From the NCBI GenBank assembly GCA_030598625.1, contig JAUVPO010000001.1, positions 1 through 34,057 on the forward strand: 34,057 bases of DNA, given 5' to 3'. The stretch is from Deferribacteres bacterium (GTDB lineage Bacteria; Nitrospirota; Thermodesulfovibrionia; UBA6902). The notes under the pieces were generated by a model. That model saw nothing but the letters and a program-made list of their open reading frames with translations. It searched no databases and had not been told where the DNA came from. Below are positions 33,608 to 34,057 of this stretch, in pieces. The translations under genes were made by a program, and so were the position numbers. Positions within the stretch are counted from its first letter, which is position 1. Every line of letters begins with the position of its first letter.

Positions 33608-34057
33608 ATGTCAAAAACATATAACATTGCCGTTATACCGGGAGACGGCACCGGGCCCGAGGTTGTGGCGGAAGGAGTAAAGGTCCTCCAGGCCGTCTCA
33701 GGCAAGGCGGGATTCAAGGTCAATTTAGACTATTTAGACTTCGGCGGGGAAAATTACCTGAAAACAGGAGAAACCCTTCCGGACAGCGCAATTGAAGATC
33801 TGAAAAAATATGATTCCATTTATCTCGGCGCGATCGGACACCCGGACGTTAAACCTGGAATCCTTGAAAAAGGGATCCTTTTAAAACTGCGATTCAAACT
33901 TGACCAGTATATAAATTTAAGGCCGATCAAGCTCTATCCCGGTATCGACTGTCCTATCAAGGACAAAGGTCCCGAGCACATTGATTTTGTCGTTGTAAGG
34001 GAAAATACCGAAGGACTGTACGCGGGAGCCGGCGGCGTACTGAAGAAAGGCACTCCG
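33608..34057 (+). CDS. 3-isopropylmalate/isocitrate dehydrogenase family protein, 3' end outside window
   Basis: The first 150 residues of a beta-decarboxylating dehydrogenase. IPGDGTGPEVVAEGVKVL at the N-terminus, then LLKLRFKLDQYINLRPIKLY with the substrate-binding Arg pair, and FVVVRENTEGLYAGAGG. The LLxLRxxLxxxxNLRP pattern fits 3-isopropylmalate dehydrogenase (LeuB) better than NADP-isocitrate dehydrogenase, but tartrate or isocitrate dehydrogenase cannot be excluded without the rest. If LeuB, it would also serve the citramalate route begun by CimA. A GGTGAAAAGG ribosome site precedes the ATG. The reading frame is open to the window end. Confidence 0.9.
   Translation, partial: MSKTYNIAVIPGDGTGPEVVAEGVKVLQAVSGKAGFKVNLDYLDFGGENYLKTGETLPDSAIEDLKKYDSIYLGAIGHPDVKPGILEKGILLKLRFKLDQYINLRPIKLYPGIDCPIKDKGPEHIDFVVVRENTEGLYAGAGGVLKKGTP

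Overview
The window is a gene-dense bacterial chromosome segment, AT-rich between genes and moderately low in GC overall, holding mostly housekeeping and central-metabolism genes. It points to a Gram-negative, flagellated, anaerobic or CO2/formate-metabolising bacterium. The signs are an outer-membrane barrel protein, a sigma-28-type promoter on a chemoreceptor, a selenocysteine formate dehydrogenase with NuoE/NuoF partners, an oxygen-sensitive-type 2-hydroxyacyl-CoA dehydratase activase, and isoleucine synthesis through citramalate. Protein flavour and gene content would fit a deep-branching Planctomycetota (anammox-like), Nitrospirota or Desulfobacterota lineage. I cannot resolve which from sequence alone.

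Layout. 1-4042: a methyl-accepting chemotaxis protein cut by the window edge (minus) diverges from a PAS histidine kinase/NarL-type response regulator pair (plus). 4043-4445: a gap of about 400 bp with a striking nested palindrome. 4446-4757: a small two-CW cysteine protein. 4858-15851 (minus): smc, a 30-residue bS22/COX24-like ribosomal protein, a 1398-residue acyl-CoA dehydratase activase, an EF-G-like GTPase with its own promoter, and an RseC-family membrane protein. 15941-20131 (minus): citramalate synthase, aspartate kinase and an ApgM-type phosphoglycerate mutase homologue. 20248-22876: a PilZ protein, an omptin/Pom-like barrel, DoxX and an unknown membrane-anchored protein. 22967-27735 (plus): a compact operon fabG-acpP-fabF-rnc-purM-purN. 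27760-33156 (minus): nuoF, nuoE, selenoprotein fdhA and a UDP-glucuronate decarboxylase. 33291-33550: tRNA-Gln(CTG) and tRNA-Glu(CTC) with a clear promoter and terminator. 33608-end: the start of a LeuB/isocitrate dehydrogenase family gene.

Functional links. CimA, aspartate kinase, the ApgM homologue (possibly a homoserine kinase) and the LeuB-type dehydrogenase fit isoleucine/threonine/aspartate-family synthesis. FdhA-NuoE-NuoF would form a soluble NAD(P)-linked formate dehydrogenase or CO2 reductase. FabG, ACP and FabF form the elongation core of fatty acid synthesis, in one overlapping transcript with RNase III and two purine genes.

Most notable items: the UGA-decoded selenocysteine with a bacterial SECIS hairpin placed as in E. 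coli fdhF; the unlisted 30-codon bS22-like gene; the sigma-28 promoter; the nested palindrome at 4199-4307; and the ApgM homologue beside aspartate kinase. I see no CRISPR array, prophage, complete insertion sequence or recognisable defence system.
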